From contig OX030964.1 in NCBI GenBank assembly GCA_943735955.1, positions 2,453,461-2,517,460 of the forward strand: a stretch of DNA of 64,000 nucleotides, in the 5' to 3' direction. Below the pieces are notes generated by a model. It was not told the origin of the DNA. It saw nothing but the letters and a program-made list of their open reading frames with translations, and did no database searches. This stretch comes from Piscicola geometra (lineage: Eukaryota; Annelida; Clitellata; Hirudinida; Piscicolidae). Both the position numbers and the translations under genes were made by a program. Positions 17,744 through 29,419 of this stretch are shown one piece after another. Position 1 is the first letter of the stretch, and each line of letters opens with the position of its first letter.

Positions 17744-17835
17744 TGCAGTCGATTCACCCCTTAACCGATTCACCCCATAACCGATTCACTCCTCAACCGA
17801 TTCACCCCTTAAAATAGTTAAAAACGGACTTTATT
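17744..17835 (+). repeat. left terminal inverted repeat of the 9-kb element
   Basis: Reads TGCAGTCGATTCACCCCTTA, then repeated ACCGATTCACCCC-type units, then AAATAGTTAAAAACGGACTT. The reverse complement of 26634-26739 matches nearly throughout, except for one extra unit of about 20 bp on the right. A shorter, diverged copy in the same orientation sits at about 20210-20247. Confidence 0.85.
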
Positions 17836-18344
17836 TTTTATAGGTATTTTGCTAAAATAAAATATAAAATTATTATTTTTTTAAATAATGAAAAAATAAA
17901 AAAACTACAATTTGTTCAAATAAATAAAAAACTATTAAAAAATTATAAAATTAATAAATACATTTATTTAAAAAGATAAAATAAATGGCAAATTATTTTT
18001 TTAAATTATAAAATATATCTAAAAAAAATATATATAAAAACTATAACATATTTAAAAAATTATAAAATATAAAAAAAATTATAAAATATAAAAAAAGTTA
18101 TAAAATATAAAAAAAAGTATAAAATATTAAAATTTATAAAATATTTGAAAAATTATAAATATTGAAAAAATTATACAATATTTAAAAAAGTATAAAATAT
18201 TAAAAAAATTATAAAATTTTAAAAAAAGTATAAAATATTAAAAAAAACTATAAAATATTAAAAAAAGTATAAAATATTTAAAAAATTATAAAATATTAAA
18301 AAAATTATAAAATAATAAAAAAATTATAAAATATTAAAAAAATT

Positions 18345-20105
18345 ATAAAATAAATAGATAATTATAAAATAAATAGATAATTATAAAATAAATAGATAAT
18401 TATAAAATAAGTAGATAATTATAAAATAAATAGATAATTATAAAATAAATAGATAATTATAAAATAAATAGATAATTATAAAATAAATAGATAATTATAA
18501 AATAAATAGATAATTATAAAATAAATAGATAATTATAAAATAAATAAATAATTATAAAATAAATAGATAATTATAAAATAAATAGATAATTATAAAATAA
18601 ATAGATAATTATAAAATAAATAAATAATTATAAAAGAAATAGATAATTATAAAATAAATAGATAATTATAAAATAAATAGATAATTATAAAAGAAATAGA
18701 TAATTATAAAAGAAATAGATAATTATAAAAGAAATAGATAATTATAAAAGAAATAGATAATTATAAAAGAAATAGATAATTATAAAATAAATAGATAATT
18801 ATAAAATAAATAGATAATTATAAAATAAATAGATAATTATAAAATAAATAGATAATTATAAAATAAATAGATAATTATAAAATAAATAGATAATTATAAA
18901 ATAAATAGATAATTATAAAATAAATAGATAATTATAAAATAAATATATAATTATAAAATAAATAGATAATTATAAAATAAATAGATAATTATAAAATAAA
19001 TAGATAATTATAAAATAAATAGATAATTATAAAATAAATAGATAATTATAAAATAAATAGATAATTATAAAATAAATAGATAATTATAAAATAAATAGAT
19101 AATTATAAAATAAATAGATAATTATAAAATAAATAAATAATTATAAAAGAAATGGATAATTATAAAAGAAATAGATAATTATAAAAGAAATAGATAATTA
19201 TAAAATAAATAGATAATTATAAAATAAATAGATAATTATAAAATAAATAGATAATTATAAAATAAATAGATAATTATAAAATAAATAGATAATTATAAAA
19301 TAAATAGATAATTATAAAATAAATATATAATTATAAAATAAATAGATAATTATAAAATAAATAGATAATTATAAAATAAATAGATAATTATAAAATAAAT
19401 AGATAATTATAAAATAAATAGATAATTATAAAATAAATAGATAATTATAAAATAAATAGATAATTATAAAATAAATAGATAATTATAAAATAAATAGATA
19501 ATTATAAAATAAATAGATAATTATAAAATAAATAGATAATTATAAAATAAATAGATAATTATAAAATAAATAGATAATTATAAAATAAATAGATAATTAT
19601 AAAATAAATAGATAATTATAAAATAAATAGATAATTATAAAATAAATAGATAATTATAAAATAAATAGATAATTATAAAATAAATAGATAATTATAAAAT
19701 AAATAGATAATTATAAAATAAATAGATAATTATAAAATAAATAGATAATTATAAAATAAATAGATAATTATAAAATAAATAGATAATTATAAAATAAATA
19801 GATAATTATAAAATAAATAGATAATTATAAAATAAATAGATAATTATAAAATAAATAGATAATTATAAAATAAATAGATAATTATAAAATAAATAGATAA
19901 TTATAAAATAAATAGATAATTATAAAATAAATAGATAATTATAAAATAAATAGATAATTATAAAATAAATAGATAATTATAAAATAAATAGATAATTATA
20001 AAATAAATAGATAATTATAAAATAAATAGATAATTATAAAATAAATAGATAATTATAAAATAAATAGATTAGATAATTATAAAATAAACAGATAATTATA
20101 AAATA
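18345..20105. repeat. 19-bp AT-rich minisatellite array (left)
   Basis: About 92 copies of the 19-mer AAAATAAATAGATAATTAT, nearly homogeneous, with occasional AAAAGAAATAG and AATAAATAA variants clustered in blocks. A more degenerate precursor array (TTATAAAATATTAAAAAA-like) occupies 17830-18345. Regular period without unique spacers rules out CRISPR. Confidence 0.95.
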
Positions 20106-20253
20106 AATAGCTTTGATTGGCTATCACAGAAATCAACGGTTTGTTAGTACGCGCATTGTAAAATGATCCAAAACTTATTATTTCTGAAAAAGTGCAGTTA
20201 TATTTATGGAGTTGCAGTCGATTCATCCCTTGACCGATCCACCCCTCAATAGT

Positions 20254-20492
20254 ATATTTTTAATAATTATAGTAATAGTATATTTATATTTAATATAACA
20301 TTTTCATATTATTAATAGTATATTTATATTTTATATAGCATATTTATATTTTTTATAGTGTGTTTATATTTATACCAGTATATTTATATTTATACCAGTA
20401 TATTTATATTTATACCAGTATATTTATATTTATACCAGTATATTTATATTTATACCAGTATATTTATATTTATACCAGTATATTTATATTTA
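20254..20492. repeat. 20-bp TATACCAG tandem repeat
   Basis: About seven copies of TATACCAGTATATTTATATT end at the LINE 5' end, preceded by degenerate units. A further unit (AATACCAGTATATTTATATT) resumes at about 24672 directly after the LINE tail, so the LINE inserted inside this array. Confidence 0.85.
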
Positions 20493-20517
20493 TATTGCGC
20501 ACCTGGTTGAACTAAAC

Positions 20518-21555
20518 ATGGCTGCTCAAAATTGTTTCATAAATGAAATCTTGTGCTATTTACTAAATAATTTAAACAGTTTAAATAATGAAACATTTTT
20601 ATCTAATACTGCTGAATTTTTTACAACCGAAGAAATAACTTTATCAAAAAAGTTGCTAAACACCGAATTCAAAAGTCTTAATATTGATAAAATTAAATTC
20701 GTTCAACATGGCAACACTAAAAAAGATAAACTCATGGATATAATTGAAGTGTTGTTGCACATCCGTGACAACTTTGGACTTAATCGTATACCAACATACG
20801 TCAGTGCCAATCTCAATAGGATACCGGTTAGTACAAATCTCAATTGTGAATCCATATATCAAAAAATTGAACAACTTTTCGACAACAAATTCGACGCCAT
20901 TATCAACAAACATACAAAAGATATACAACAATTAAGTGAGAGTGTATTGAACGTTAACAACCAATTGTACAATTTGAAAAATACATTTGAACAAACGTTG
21001 AATAATTTAAAAAGTAAGTACAATACTCGGCTATGGTCTGAAATAATTCAAAGTCCAAATCCGAACAACAACAACAATAGTAATGTGCAGCATAACAGTA
21101 TCAATAACAATAACAGTTCTACTACTACTACTAATAATAATAATCCTATAAATAATATACAACCAACACTGCTACAAAACACTCTAATATTATCTACCAA
21201 TCCAAACAAACCCAAGGTTTTGCTGATTGGTAAAAACAGGGATGTTACAACAAAATTAAATAATGGCGTGCCAATTGTTAAAAAAACTTTTCTCCATTTA
21301 AGTAAAGTGCCACGTTGCACTAGCAAAGACATAACAGCCCATTATGCACAACATGATATCAACATTATATCGTGTTATGCTAGTATTAAAATGACACCTG
21401 ACCAACCTAAGCCTAAAAATGACCAATCCACTGTCTCTACAGCATTCCGTATTTGTTTGGAGGAAAAAGACATAGAAAAATTCTGTAACGCTGACATCCA
21501 TCCGGACGATGCGGTATTAAAATATTGGCAATTCAATCACAAACCTACCTCATAA
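20518..21555 (+). CDS. LINE ORF1 protein
   Basis: 345 codons, intact. The N-terminal third is helical. The middle (about residues 115-175) has a likely coiled coil, followed by an Asn/Thr-rich linker near residues 178-215. The C-terminal part (VPRCTSKDITAHY, ending VLKYWQF) resembles the nucleic-acid-binding end of Jockey/CR1 ORF1 proteins, though I see no CCHC knuckle. It ends in TAATG, overlapping the ORF2 start. ORF1 proteins package LINE RNA. Confidence 0.75.
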   Translation: MAAQNCFINEILCYLLNNLNSLNNETFLSNTAEFFTTEEITLSKKLLNTEFKSLNIDKIKFVQHGNTKKDKLMDIIEVLLHIRDNFGLNRIPTYVSANLNRIPVSTNLNCESIYQKIEQLFDNKFDAIINKHTKDIQQLSESVLNVNNQLYNLKNTFEQTLNNLKSKYNTRLWSEIIQSPNPNNNNNSNVQHNSINNNNSSTTTTNNNNPINNIQPTLLQNTLILSTNPNKPKVLLIGKNRDVTTKLNNGVPIVKKTFLHLSKVPRCTSKDITAHYAQHDINIISCYASIKMTPDQPKPKNDQSTVSTAFRICLEEKDIEKFCNADIHPDDAVLKYWQFNHKPTS

Positions 21556-24492
21556 TGGCTCCCGACGTTCTGCTGCCTTTTGACCCAGACATTCATCTAT
21601 TTAACTCATTGAATCTGTCTTCATCAAGCTCTCCAACAACCTCGCCCTCTAATCTTCTTGCCAATGTTCAGAACTTTGATTTTAATTTCTCTTTGCTGCA
21701 TATTAATGCAAGAAGTTTATATAACAAAATGGAAGAACTTAATTTTTTGTTAAGGGAAATTAATCTACAAATTTCTGTAATTGGTGTGTCAGAAACCTGG
21801 TTGGATGACACGTCATCACAACTTATTTCAATCCCTGGTTACACATTTATAAGTAAAAATAGGGAAAATCGCATTGGAGGCGGTGTAGGTTTTTTTATAT
21901 CTAGCAGACTTTATTACATAGTAAGAGATGATCTTTGTCCAAACTCTCAAGTTTTTGATTGGCTATGTATTGAAATAATTTTTGAAAACTCTCCTAATGT
22001 TCTCTTAATCATTGTTTATAGACCACCAAATACAGATCCATTACTTTTTAATGATGCACTCACTAAAACATTAAGAAATAAATCGATAAAAAATCATTTA
22101 ATTTATATCCTTGGGGATTTCAATATTAATATATTAAATAGTGATTGTAATATATCAAATGATTTTACCAATTTGATGTCATCATTCAACTTTATCCCAC
22201 TCATCACTCACCCAACAAGAGTTACTTCATATTCCAGCACGCTTATCGACAATATATACACAAATAACCTACAACTACACAAGTCTAATATTTTGTCAAA
22301 TGATTTATCCGACCACTATCCTATTTGCACCTTTTCGAAACTACAATTTAAACAAAATCTTTCACCCCACAAAATAATTTCGTATTTTCAGATAGGAATA
22401 TTTTCAAATTAAATAGTTTTTTGTTATCACATGATTGGAGCAAGGTTTTGTCTTCTGACGACATAGATTTTGTCACAAAACACTTCATCGAAACAATACA
22501 AAGTGGTCTAACTACTCATTGTCAACATAATAACAGACATAATACTTGCTTGCGTAAACAAGCTTGGCTGACAAAAGCTCTTTTAGTTTCTTCAAAACAC
22601 AAAAACAAGTTGTATAAAAAATGTATTATCTCTCCAACTGATCTCAATATAACTACTTATAAAACTTATAAAAACTTATTTCATTCTCTTTGCAGAATTT
22701 CTAAAAATAAATACAATAAAGAAGAATTCATTAAGCATAAAAATAATATTAAGAAAACATGGGATTTAATAAAACCTCATTTAAATAACTACAATAAACA
22801 AAATAATATTACATTGAAAATTAACAAGGAAATAATTACGGACAAATCTTCTATCGCAACTATTTTTAATAGTCAGTTTGCTGCTTCTTCTGAAAACAAA
22901 AATAATCATATTACAAAATCATACCTGAATAAAAGTCCACAAAATTCTTTTTTTTTCTTAGAAACAGATTCAATTGAAATAAGCTCTATCATTAAAACCA
23001 TTTCAAATACATCTAGCTGTGGCGATGACCAAATTTCTAACAAACTTTTAAAGAAAATTTCACCAAATATATTAATTCCACTTACACATCTAATTAACGT
23101 ATCTCTTAAAACAGGTTCATTTCCTTCTCTTTTTAAATTATCCAAAATTATTCCAATACATAAAAATGGTTTAGAAAATGATTCGAACAATTATAGACCC
23201 ATATCACTTTTATCTTCTATATCAAAAATTTTAGAAAAAATTGTTTTTAATCGACTTAATAATTTCATGGAAAACGAAAATATTCTATCACCTAGCCAAT
23301 ACGGTTTCACAAAAGGCAGTTCTACGGAACTAGCCATTTTGGATGTTGTGCATCATGTTGCTACTGGTATTGATTCTCGCTTACACACATTAGGTATTTT
23401 CATTGATTTTTCCAAGGCATTTGATACCATTAACCATTCTATCTTGCTTGATAAATTATTTCACTATGGAATACGTGGAACATGTCACAAATGGTTCTAT
23501 GAATATTTAAGAAATCGTTCCCAATATGTATACATTGATGGTGTAACATCTAACACACTAAAGATTAACACTGGTGTACCACAAGGATCTATTTTAGGAC
23601 CTTTGTTATTTAACATTTATGTTAATGATTTAATGAATCTTTCCGAAATTGCCAAATTTGTCCTTTATGCTGACGACACTACAGTATTGTTCCAAGACAA
23701 AAATGTTAATAATCTTATTTTAAAAACAAATACTTTTCTTAATTTGCTACATCAATGGACAATTGACAACCAACTCAAAATCAACTATGCAAAAACATGC
23801 AGCATTCTTTTTGGCCCTAAAATAAAAACAAACATTATTAATTATACACTTACAATTGATTCTTATATTATAGAGAGAGTCGATTATACAAAATTCTTAG
23901 GTATTTATATAACCAGTAATCTTTCTTGGAATGAACATATAATGTATATATCAAAAAAACTTTCAAAAAATATTGGTATTTTACATAAACTTAAACACAA
24001 TTTACCATCTCATATAATTAAGCTACTCTAATCTACTTTAATTCTACCTTACTTGACCTCCCTTTATGGGGACTTGCTTGCAAAACTCATTTACATCCTT
24101 TAAATGTTATACAAAATAATTTTCTTAGGGTCCTGTTTAATTTACACTCTCATGACCACATATCTCATCTGTATCATCCAGCTCAAATTTTAACAATCAA
24201 TCAGTTATACATCTTTAAAACCTATATTCTTTTTCATAAACTTATAATAATAAAAACATCCTCTTATTTTACACATTTAATACATTCCTTCACATCCAAC
24301 TGCACACGAACATTGAGAACTAAGTCTGACTATTACTTACAAATTCCAAGAACCAATTTCTATCTTAATAGTCCAATCTATGCAGGGCTCCAACTCTGGA
24401 ACAGATTGCCATTGAATTTGAAAAATATACAGCAAACCCTTAATTTTAAGAAAATAATTAAACCACTTATAATTTCCAATCACTTTAATTAA
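21555..24492 (+). pseudogene. LINE ORF2 endonuclease-reverse transcriptase, frameshifted
   Basis: The preferred start is ATG at 21555, overlapping the ORF1 stop. The endonuclease has LHINARSLYNKMEEL, GVSETWLDD, YRPPNTD, ILGDFNI and LSDHYPI. A frame break at about 22375-22410 separates it from the RT part (22421-24031), which has the RT motifs FIDFSKAFDTINH, GVPQGSILGPLLF, YADDT and KTCSILFG. A stop at 24029-24031 and another frame change precede the C-terminal remainder, which stays open to about 24492. Both breaks must be corrected for one continuous protein, so this copy is dead. Confidence 0.85.
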
Positions 24493-24672
24493 TTTCTTTT
24501 GTAAATCAATGAAAACATTTGTTATTATTAACAATTCTTTTAATTTGTGAATTTAATTAAGAAGTTCATGTATTATTTTATTTTTTCTAGGAGGTCATAC
24601 AAGCATTTATTTGCTTCGATTTCTGAATTTATTTGCTTGCAAATAAACGAATTGTTGTTGTTGTTGTTGTTA

Positions 24673-25440
24673 ATACCAGTATATTTATATTTTATATAGT
24701 ATATTTTATATCGAATAAATTGTTATTGAATAATGACAATTTAATATCATGAATTGGTTTTTAAAAGAAAAAATGTTTTTGTGTTTTATTGTCAAATAAA
24801 TAATTATTTTAGAGATATTTTCAATTTATGATTCATGGAATGAATAGAAGCCAGGTTAACCTATTAACGAAATCTCCATTAATGGCAGATGTACATATAC
24901 CTATAGTATACTATACCTATACTATATATATATTCAGATGTATATATTCGTTGTTTATTTTCAGTATGCTAGTGTACTTTTAGCCGAAATTTTATTTTTT
25001 CGACAAAATAAACAAGGTTGGAACCAAACTAATACATAGTTCTTTCACATTTAGCATGAGATGTGAGATACGGGTAAGAATTGTCTAAAAACTGGGAAAT
25101 GTGCATAAATGTATAAATTCTGTAGAAGGGAGATATATGCAGGATGGACGATTCAAGTCAACTGATTGCAAAGAAAATAGATAGGAAAGAGAAAAAAGCA
25201 CCGTTTTTATATGTCCTTTAAAAATAGTCTGTTTTTTCCTCACTTCCTAATAAATTCCTAATCAACTGCATGATCTGTCCCATGTTAAAAATTACTAATG
25301 TATGCTTCGCTTTTACTTGCTAAAAAAGTTCAATTAACTCTAAAAAGAATAATTCCTCAAGGTTCATTTTGTCCAGAGGCTGTCATAAAATACAACCCTA
25401 AAATGAATTAGTTGAAAAGAGTGCCTTGTATTTAGTAATT
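24673..25440. other. AT-rich internal sequence of the 9-kb element, no gene
   Basis: Satellite remnants after the LINE, then low-complexity sequence with short (TATA) runs. No transposase-like open frame. Confidence 0.5.
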
Positions 25441-25499
25441 TATTTTGTGTTGAATAATTTATTTTTTATTCAATATTTTGTTTTGATAAAGTATTTTGA

Positions 25500-26630
25500 A
25501 TTTAATAAATAATTTTATATTAACATTTTTATTTATTATTTAAAATTTTATTTTTTATTTAAAATTTTATTTTTTATTTAAAATTTTATTTTTTATTTAA
25601 AATTTTATTTTATATTAAAAATTGTATTTTATATTTAAAATATTATTTTTATTTAAAATTTTTATTTCTATTTAAAAGTTTATTTTTATATTTAGAATTT
25701 TATTTTATATTTAAAATTTATTTTATATTTAAACTTTTATTTTATATTTAAACTTTTATTTTATATTTAAACTTTTATTTTAAATTTAAAATTTTATTTA
25801 TATTTAAAAACTTATTTCATATTTACAATTTTATTTTATATTTACAATTTTATTTTATATTTACAATTTATTTTATATTTACAATTTTATTTTATATTTA
25901 CAATTTTATTTTATATTTAAAATTTTATTTTATATTTAGAATTTTATTTTATATTTAAAATTTTATTTTATATTTACAATTCTATTTTACATTTAAAATT
26001 TTATTTTATATTTACAATTTTTTCATTTATTTACAATTTTATTTTATATTTACAATTTTATTTTATATTTACAATTTCATTTTATAATTACAATTTTATT
26101 TTATATTTACAATTTTATTTTATATTTAAAGTTTTATTTTATATTTACATTTTTATTTTATATTTAAACTTTTATTTATATTTTTTAAAAAAATTTTATA
26201 TTTAAATTTTTTTTTATATTCAAAATTTTATTTTATATTTACAACTTTATTTTATATATACAATTTTATTTTACATTTACAATTTTATTTTATATTTACA
26301 CTTTTATTTTATATTTACAATTTTATTTTATATTTAAAGTTTTATTTTATATTTAAAGTTTTATTTTATATTTAAACTTTTATTTATCTTTAAAAAAAAT
26401 TTTATATTTAATATTTTATTTTTTATTTAAAATTTTATTTTATATTTAAAATTTTATTTTATATTTAAAATTTTATTTTATATTTAAAATTTTATTTTAT
26501 ATTTGAAATTTTATTTTATATTTAAAATTTTATTTTATATTTAAAATTTTATTTTATATTTAAAATTTTATTTTATATTTAAAATTTTATTTTATATTTA
26601 AAATTTTATTTTATATTTAAAATTTTAATA
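25500..26630. repeat. 19-bp AT-rich minisatellite array (right)
   Basis: About 60 copies of an 18-19 bp unit, ATTTTATTTTATATTTAAA, with ACAATTTT and AACTTTT variants. Its reverse complement contains TATAAAATAAA, which is also the core of the left 19-mer. So the two arrays appear to be inverted, diverged versions of one repeat. Confidence 0.9.
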
Positions 26631-26754
26631 AAAAAAAGTCAGTTTTTAACTATTTTAAGGGGTGAATCGGTTGAGAGGTGAATCGGTTATGGGGTGAATC
26701 GGTTATGGGGTGATTCGGTTAAGGGGTGAATCGACTGCAATTCGGATTCGCAAG

Positions 26755-28740
26755 CCATACCTAATCTTCTGGACCTATTCGAAACCGTCTGGTGTACTTT
26801 GTTGTTGGCATTCATCCATCTCGTGAGATGATGATAGCGCTCTGATGTGTTCTTTGACGGCAGCTTCTGGAGTGGCTCAGCAGACCGATTCTGGATCGAC
26901 AGTCTCTGCTGCAGCGGCTGCAAGTGAAGTCGGATGGAGGATCGAGAGCCTGATTCTGCTGCCTCATTTTTCTTCTTTGCCTTCGGGATTCCAGATTATG
27001 CCTGTGTTCTTCCTCGCCCTTTTCCATGCCTTTTGTGGACAGTCTGGCGCCAGCCCCTCCGGTCATCGGCTAGCTTTTCCCATCTGCCAGGGTCGATACC
27101 CGTAAGTTTGAGGTCGCGTTTGCAGACGTCTTTGAAGCGTAGTTGCGGGCGACCAACTGGACGTTGTCCTGTAGCCAGCTCGCCATAGAGGATGTCCTTG
27201 GGTATGCGACCTTCTTCCATTCTACGCATTTGACCCAGCCAGTGTAAACGTCTTTGGCATAGAAGGAGGTGTATGCTGAGTGAGCTGGCTTTATTGATTA
27301 CGGCTGTGTTGGTGACTTTGTCTTGCCATGTTATGCCAAGGATGCGTCGGAGACAGCGAAGATGAAAGCTTTCGAGACGATCTTCTTGTCTGGAATAGGT
27401 GGTCCAGGTTTCGCTGCCATACAACAGAGTGCTGAGAACGCATGCCTGGTACACTTTGAGCTTGGTGTTTTGTCTCAGTTGGTTGTTGGTCCATACACGT
27501 TTGCTCAATCTGGCCATGACGCTGGCTGCTTTGGCGAGCCTCTTATCAATCTCAATGTCGAGGGATAGGCTGCTAGTAATGACGGAACCCAAGTATGTGA
27601 ACTTGTCAGTGGCCTCCAGGACCTGATTGTCGATTGTGATTGAGGGTGGAACAGGAATGTCTTGACCCATGATGTTGGTTTTCTTGATACTGATGGTCAG
27701 CCCGAATTCCCTGCAAGCCTAAGCAAAGCGATTCATCAGCTGCTGAAGGTGTTCCTCCGTGTGTGACACCAGGGCCGCATCATCAGCGAACAGCATGTCT
27801 CTGATGAGGACAGTGCGAATTTTTGTCTTTGCTCTTAGGCGTGCCATGTTCAGCAGTTTCCCGTCACTTCTGGTGTGTAAATGGACACCTTCGGCAGACT
27901 CTTTAAATGCAAAGTTCAACAGCATCGAGAAGAAGATACCGAATAATGTAGGCGCTAGCACACAACCCTGTTTGATCTCACTCTGAGGTCTCTCCATCGT
28001 AGCTGACCACACTTTGCGTGTTTTCGTGATAAGAAGTTGTAATGTTGAGCAGCCGAGGTGGACAGCCGATCTTCTTGAGTAGCCGAAATAGGCCGTTCTT
28101 GCTTACAAGGTCGAATGCCTTTGTTAGGTCGATAAAGGCGATATACAGCGGCATCCGCTGCTCTCTGCACTTTTCCTGGAGCTGACGCACGGAGAAGATC
28201 ATGTCGACTGTGGATCTTCCTGATCTGAAGCCGCATTGCGATTCAGGATACACACGACTTGCTAGGACTTGGAGACGGTTGAGGACAACGCGTGCGAAAG
28301 CTTTACCCACGACGCTAAGCAGTGAGATGCCCCTGTAGTTGTTGCAGTCGCTGCGGTCGCCCTTGTTCTTATACAGGGTGACAATCTTGGTATTGCGCAT
28401 GTCCTGTGGGACTCTACCTTCTCTCCAAAATAGGCAAAGGAGCTTGTGAAGTGGTTCTAGTAGAGACGGTTTACCACATTTGATTATTTTTGGTGGAATG
28501 CCATCGTCTCCTGGTGCTTTTCCACTCTTTAAGGCATCAATAGCTTTATTGAGTTCGTCCATGGTCGGCTCGACATCCAGCTCTTCCAAGACTGGCAAGT
28601 CTTCAATAGCGTCCAGTGCAGTTTTCTTTGGAATAAAGTTCCAGATAGTGTTCGACCCACCTTGCCATTTGCTTGTCTTTGTCTGTGATGGTCTCTCCTG
28701 ATTTGGACTTTAAGGCATCGGGAAAATGAACGAAAACGGC
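26755..28740 (-). mobile_element. decayed LINE reverse transcriptase with C-terminal zinc finger
   Basis: Reading leftwards: ITDKDKQMARWVEHYLELYS (about 28700-28640), APGDDGIPPKIIK, YKNKGDRSDCNNYRGISLL, FIDLTKAFDLVSKNGLFRLL, KQGCVLAPTLFGIFFSMLL, FADDAALVSH, YLGSVITSS, LLYGSETWTTY, LRRILGITWQDKVTN, LATGQRPVGRPQLRFKDVC, and a C2H2-like FTCSRCSRDC plus SHSRSC. Frame breaks occur near 28000, with an in-frame stop at about 27720 (after MNRFA). The family resembles RTE/I-type LINEs common in invertebrates; clade uncertain. Its 3' end touches the right border of the 9-kb element. Confidence 0.8.
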
Positions 28741-28849
28741 CAGAGACTACTAGAATTATGTTGCTACCACAACCTGTGCGTAACAAACACATAATCTGGT
28801 GTACATAATTATAATAATTATTATAATACTAGCGTACCAGCTGATTGGC

Positions 28850-29400
28850 AAAAAAAAAGAATCATTCCTTTCTTAAAAGCGAAGGTTCTAAAGCAGAGAG
28901 CCCAAACTACCACGAAATCACCCTACTTTCTGTTTCAGAAAAGATACTTTTTCTCGTCTTTTTCAAAAAATACGTCCTTTTTGCTCCAGTCTATGCGCAG
29001 AGAACAAAGCGGGTTCACCCCAAGAAGGTCCATGTTAGACTGCGTCTTGACCCTCAACAAACAAGACGTGAGTACAGACGACCTCTTTTTGCCTGGATCT
29101 CAAAGCAGCCTTCAATTCTGTCATCAATGATGTCTTTTGAAAAGTTTCCTACCCTTCAGCAATTGGTTTTACATTTTAGGGTCGTCAAGGTTATGTATTG
29201 GCGCATCCAATTTATTAATATATCCTGTTCAGAAACGGTCAACGAGTCATGCCATAGTTAGGCACCAGCCTTGGATTTGCCATTTTTACCGACCTTGTTT
29301 TTGAAGAGAACGTTGTTCTATCATCATTTATGCCAAAGAAGTTGCCATTATGGATCTTGAACTGAACTATAAAAAAACAAAAATCCAATGTATCAAAGAC
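28850..29400 (+). mobile_element. highly degenerate LINE reverse transcriptase relic
   Basis: In shifting frames: EQSGFTPRRSMLDCVLTLN and LDLKAAFNSVINDVF, matching the RT region leading into motif A. Frameshifts every 50-100 bases. It is distinct from the neighbouring minus-strand LINE. Confidence 0.55.
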
Positions 29401-29419
29401 TTCCTAACCTAACAACTCG

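Larger units (their letters stand above)
20493..24672 (+). mobile_element. near-complete non-LTR retrotransposon (APE-type LINE, Jockey/CR1 group)
   Basis: It has an ORF1, an apurinic-type endonuclease, a reverse transcriptase, a C-terminal tail and a (TTG)n 3' end at about 24650-24672. The flanking 20-bp satellite defines both ends. ORF2 carries two frame breaks, so the copy is inactive but recent. Clade is judged from motif style only (SETWLDD, YRPPNTD, FIDFSKAFDTINH, GVPQGSILGPLLF, YADDT). Confidence 0.85.
17740..26743. mobile_element. Foldback-like 9-kb element with inverted repeats and 8-bp flanking direct repeat
   Basis: Outer ends are inverted copies of TGCAGTCGATTCACCCCTTA followed by reiterated ACCGATTCACCCC units (17744-17835 and 26634-26739). 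GGATTCGC occurs immediately outside both ends (17732-17739 and 26744-26751), as expected for an 8-bp target-site duplication. Inside each end is a long array of 19-bp AT-rich units, in roughly inverse orientation. Long inverted termini built from short tandem repeats are the hallmark of Foldback-type transposons; that comparison is established knowledge, the assignment here is inference. No transposase frame was seen. A LINE is nested within (20493-24672). Confidence 0.6.

Noticed and set aside
18345..20105. CRISPR-like direct repeats
   Set aside because: Units are contiguous with a fixed 19-bp period and no unique spacers, in a eukaryotic genome; this is a satellite.
28845..29261. 138-codon plus-strand ORF as a gene
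   Set aside because: Parts in other frames match RT motifs (LDLKAAFNSV), so it is a decayed LINE rather than a gene.
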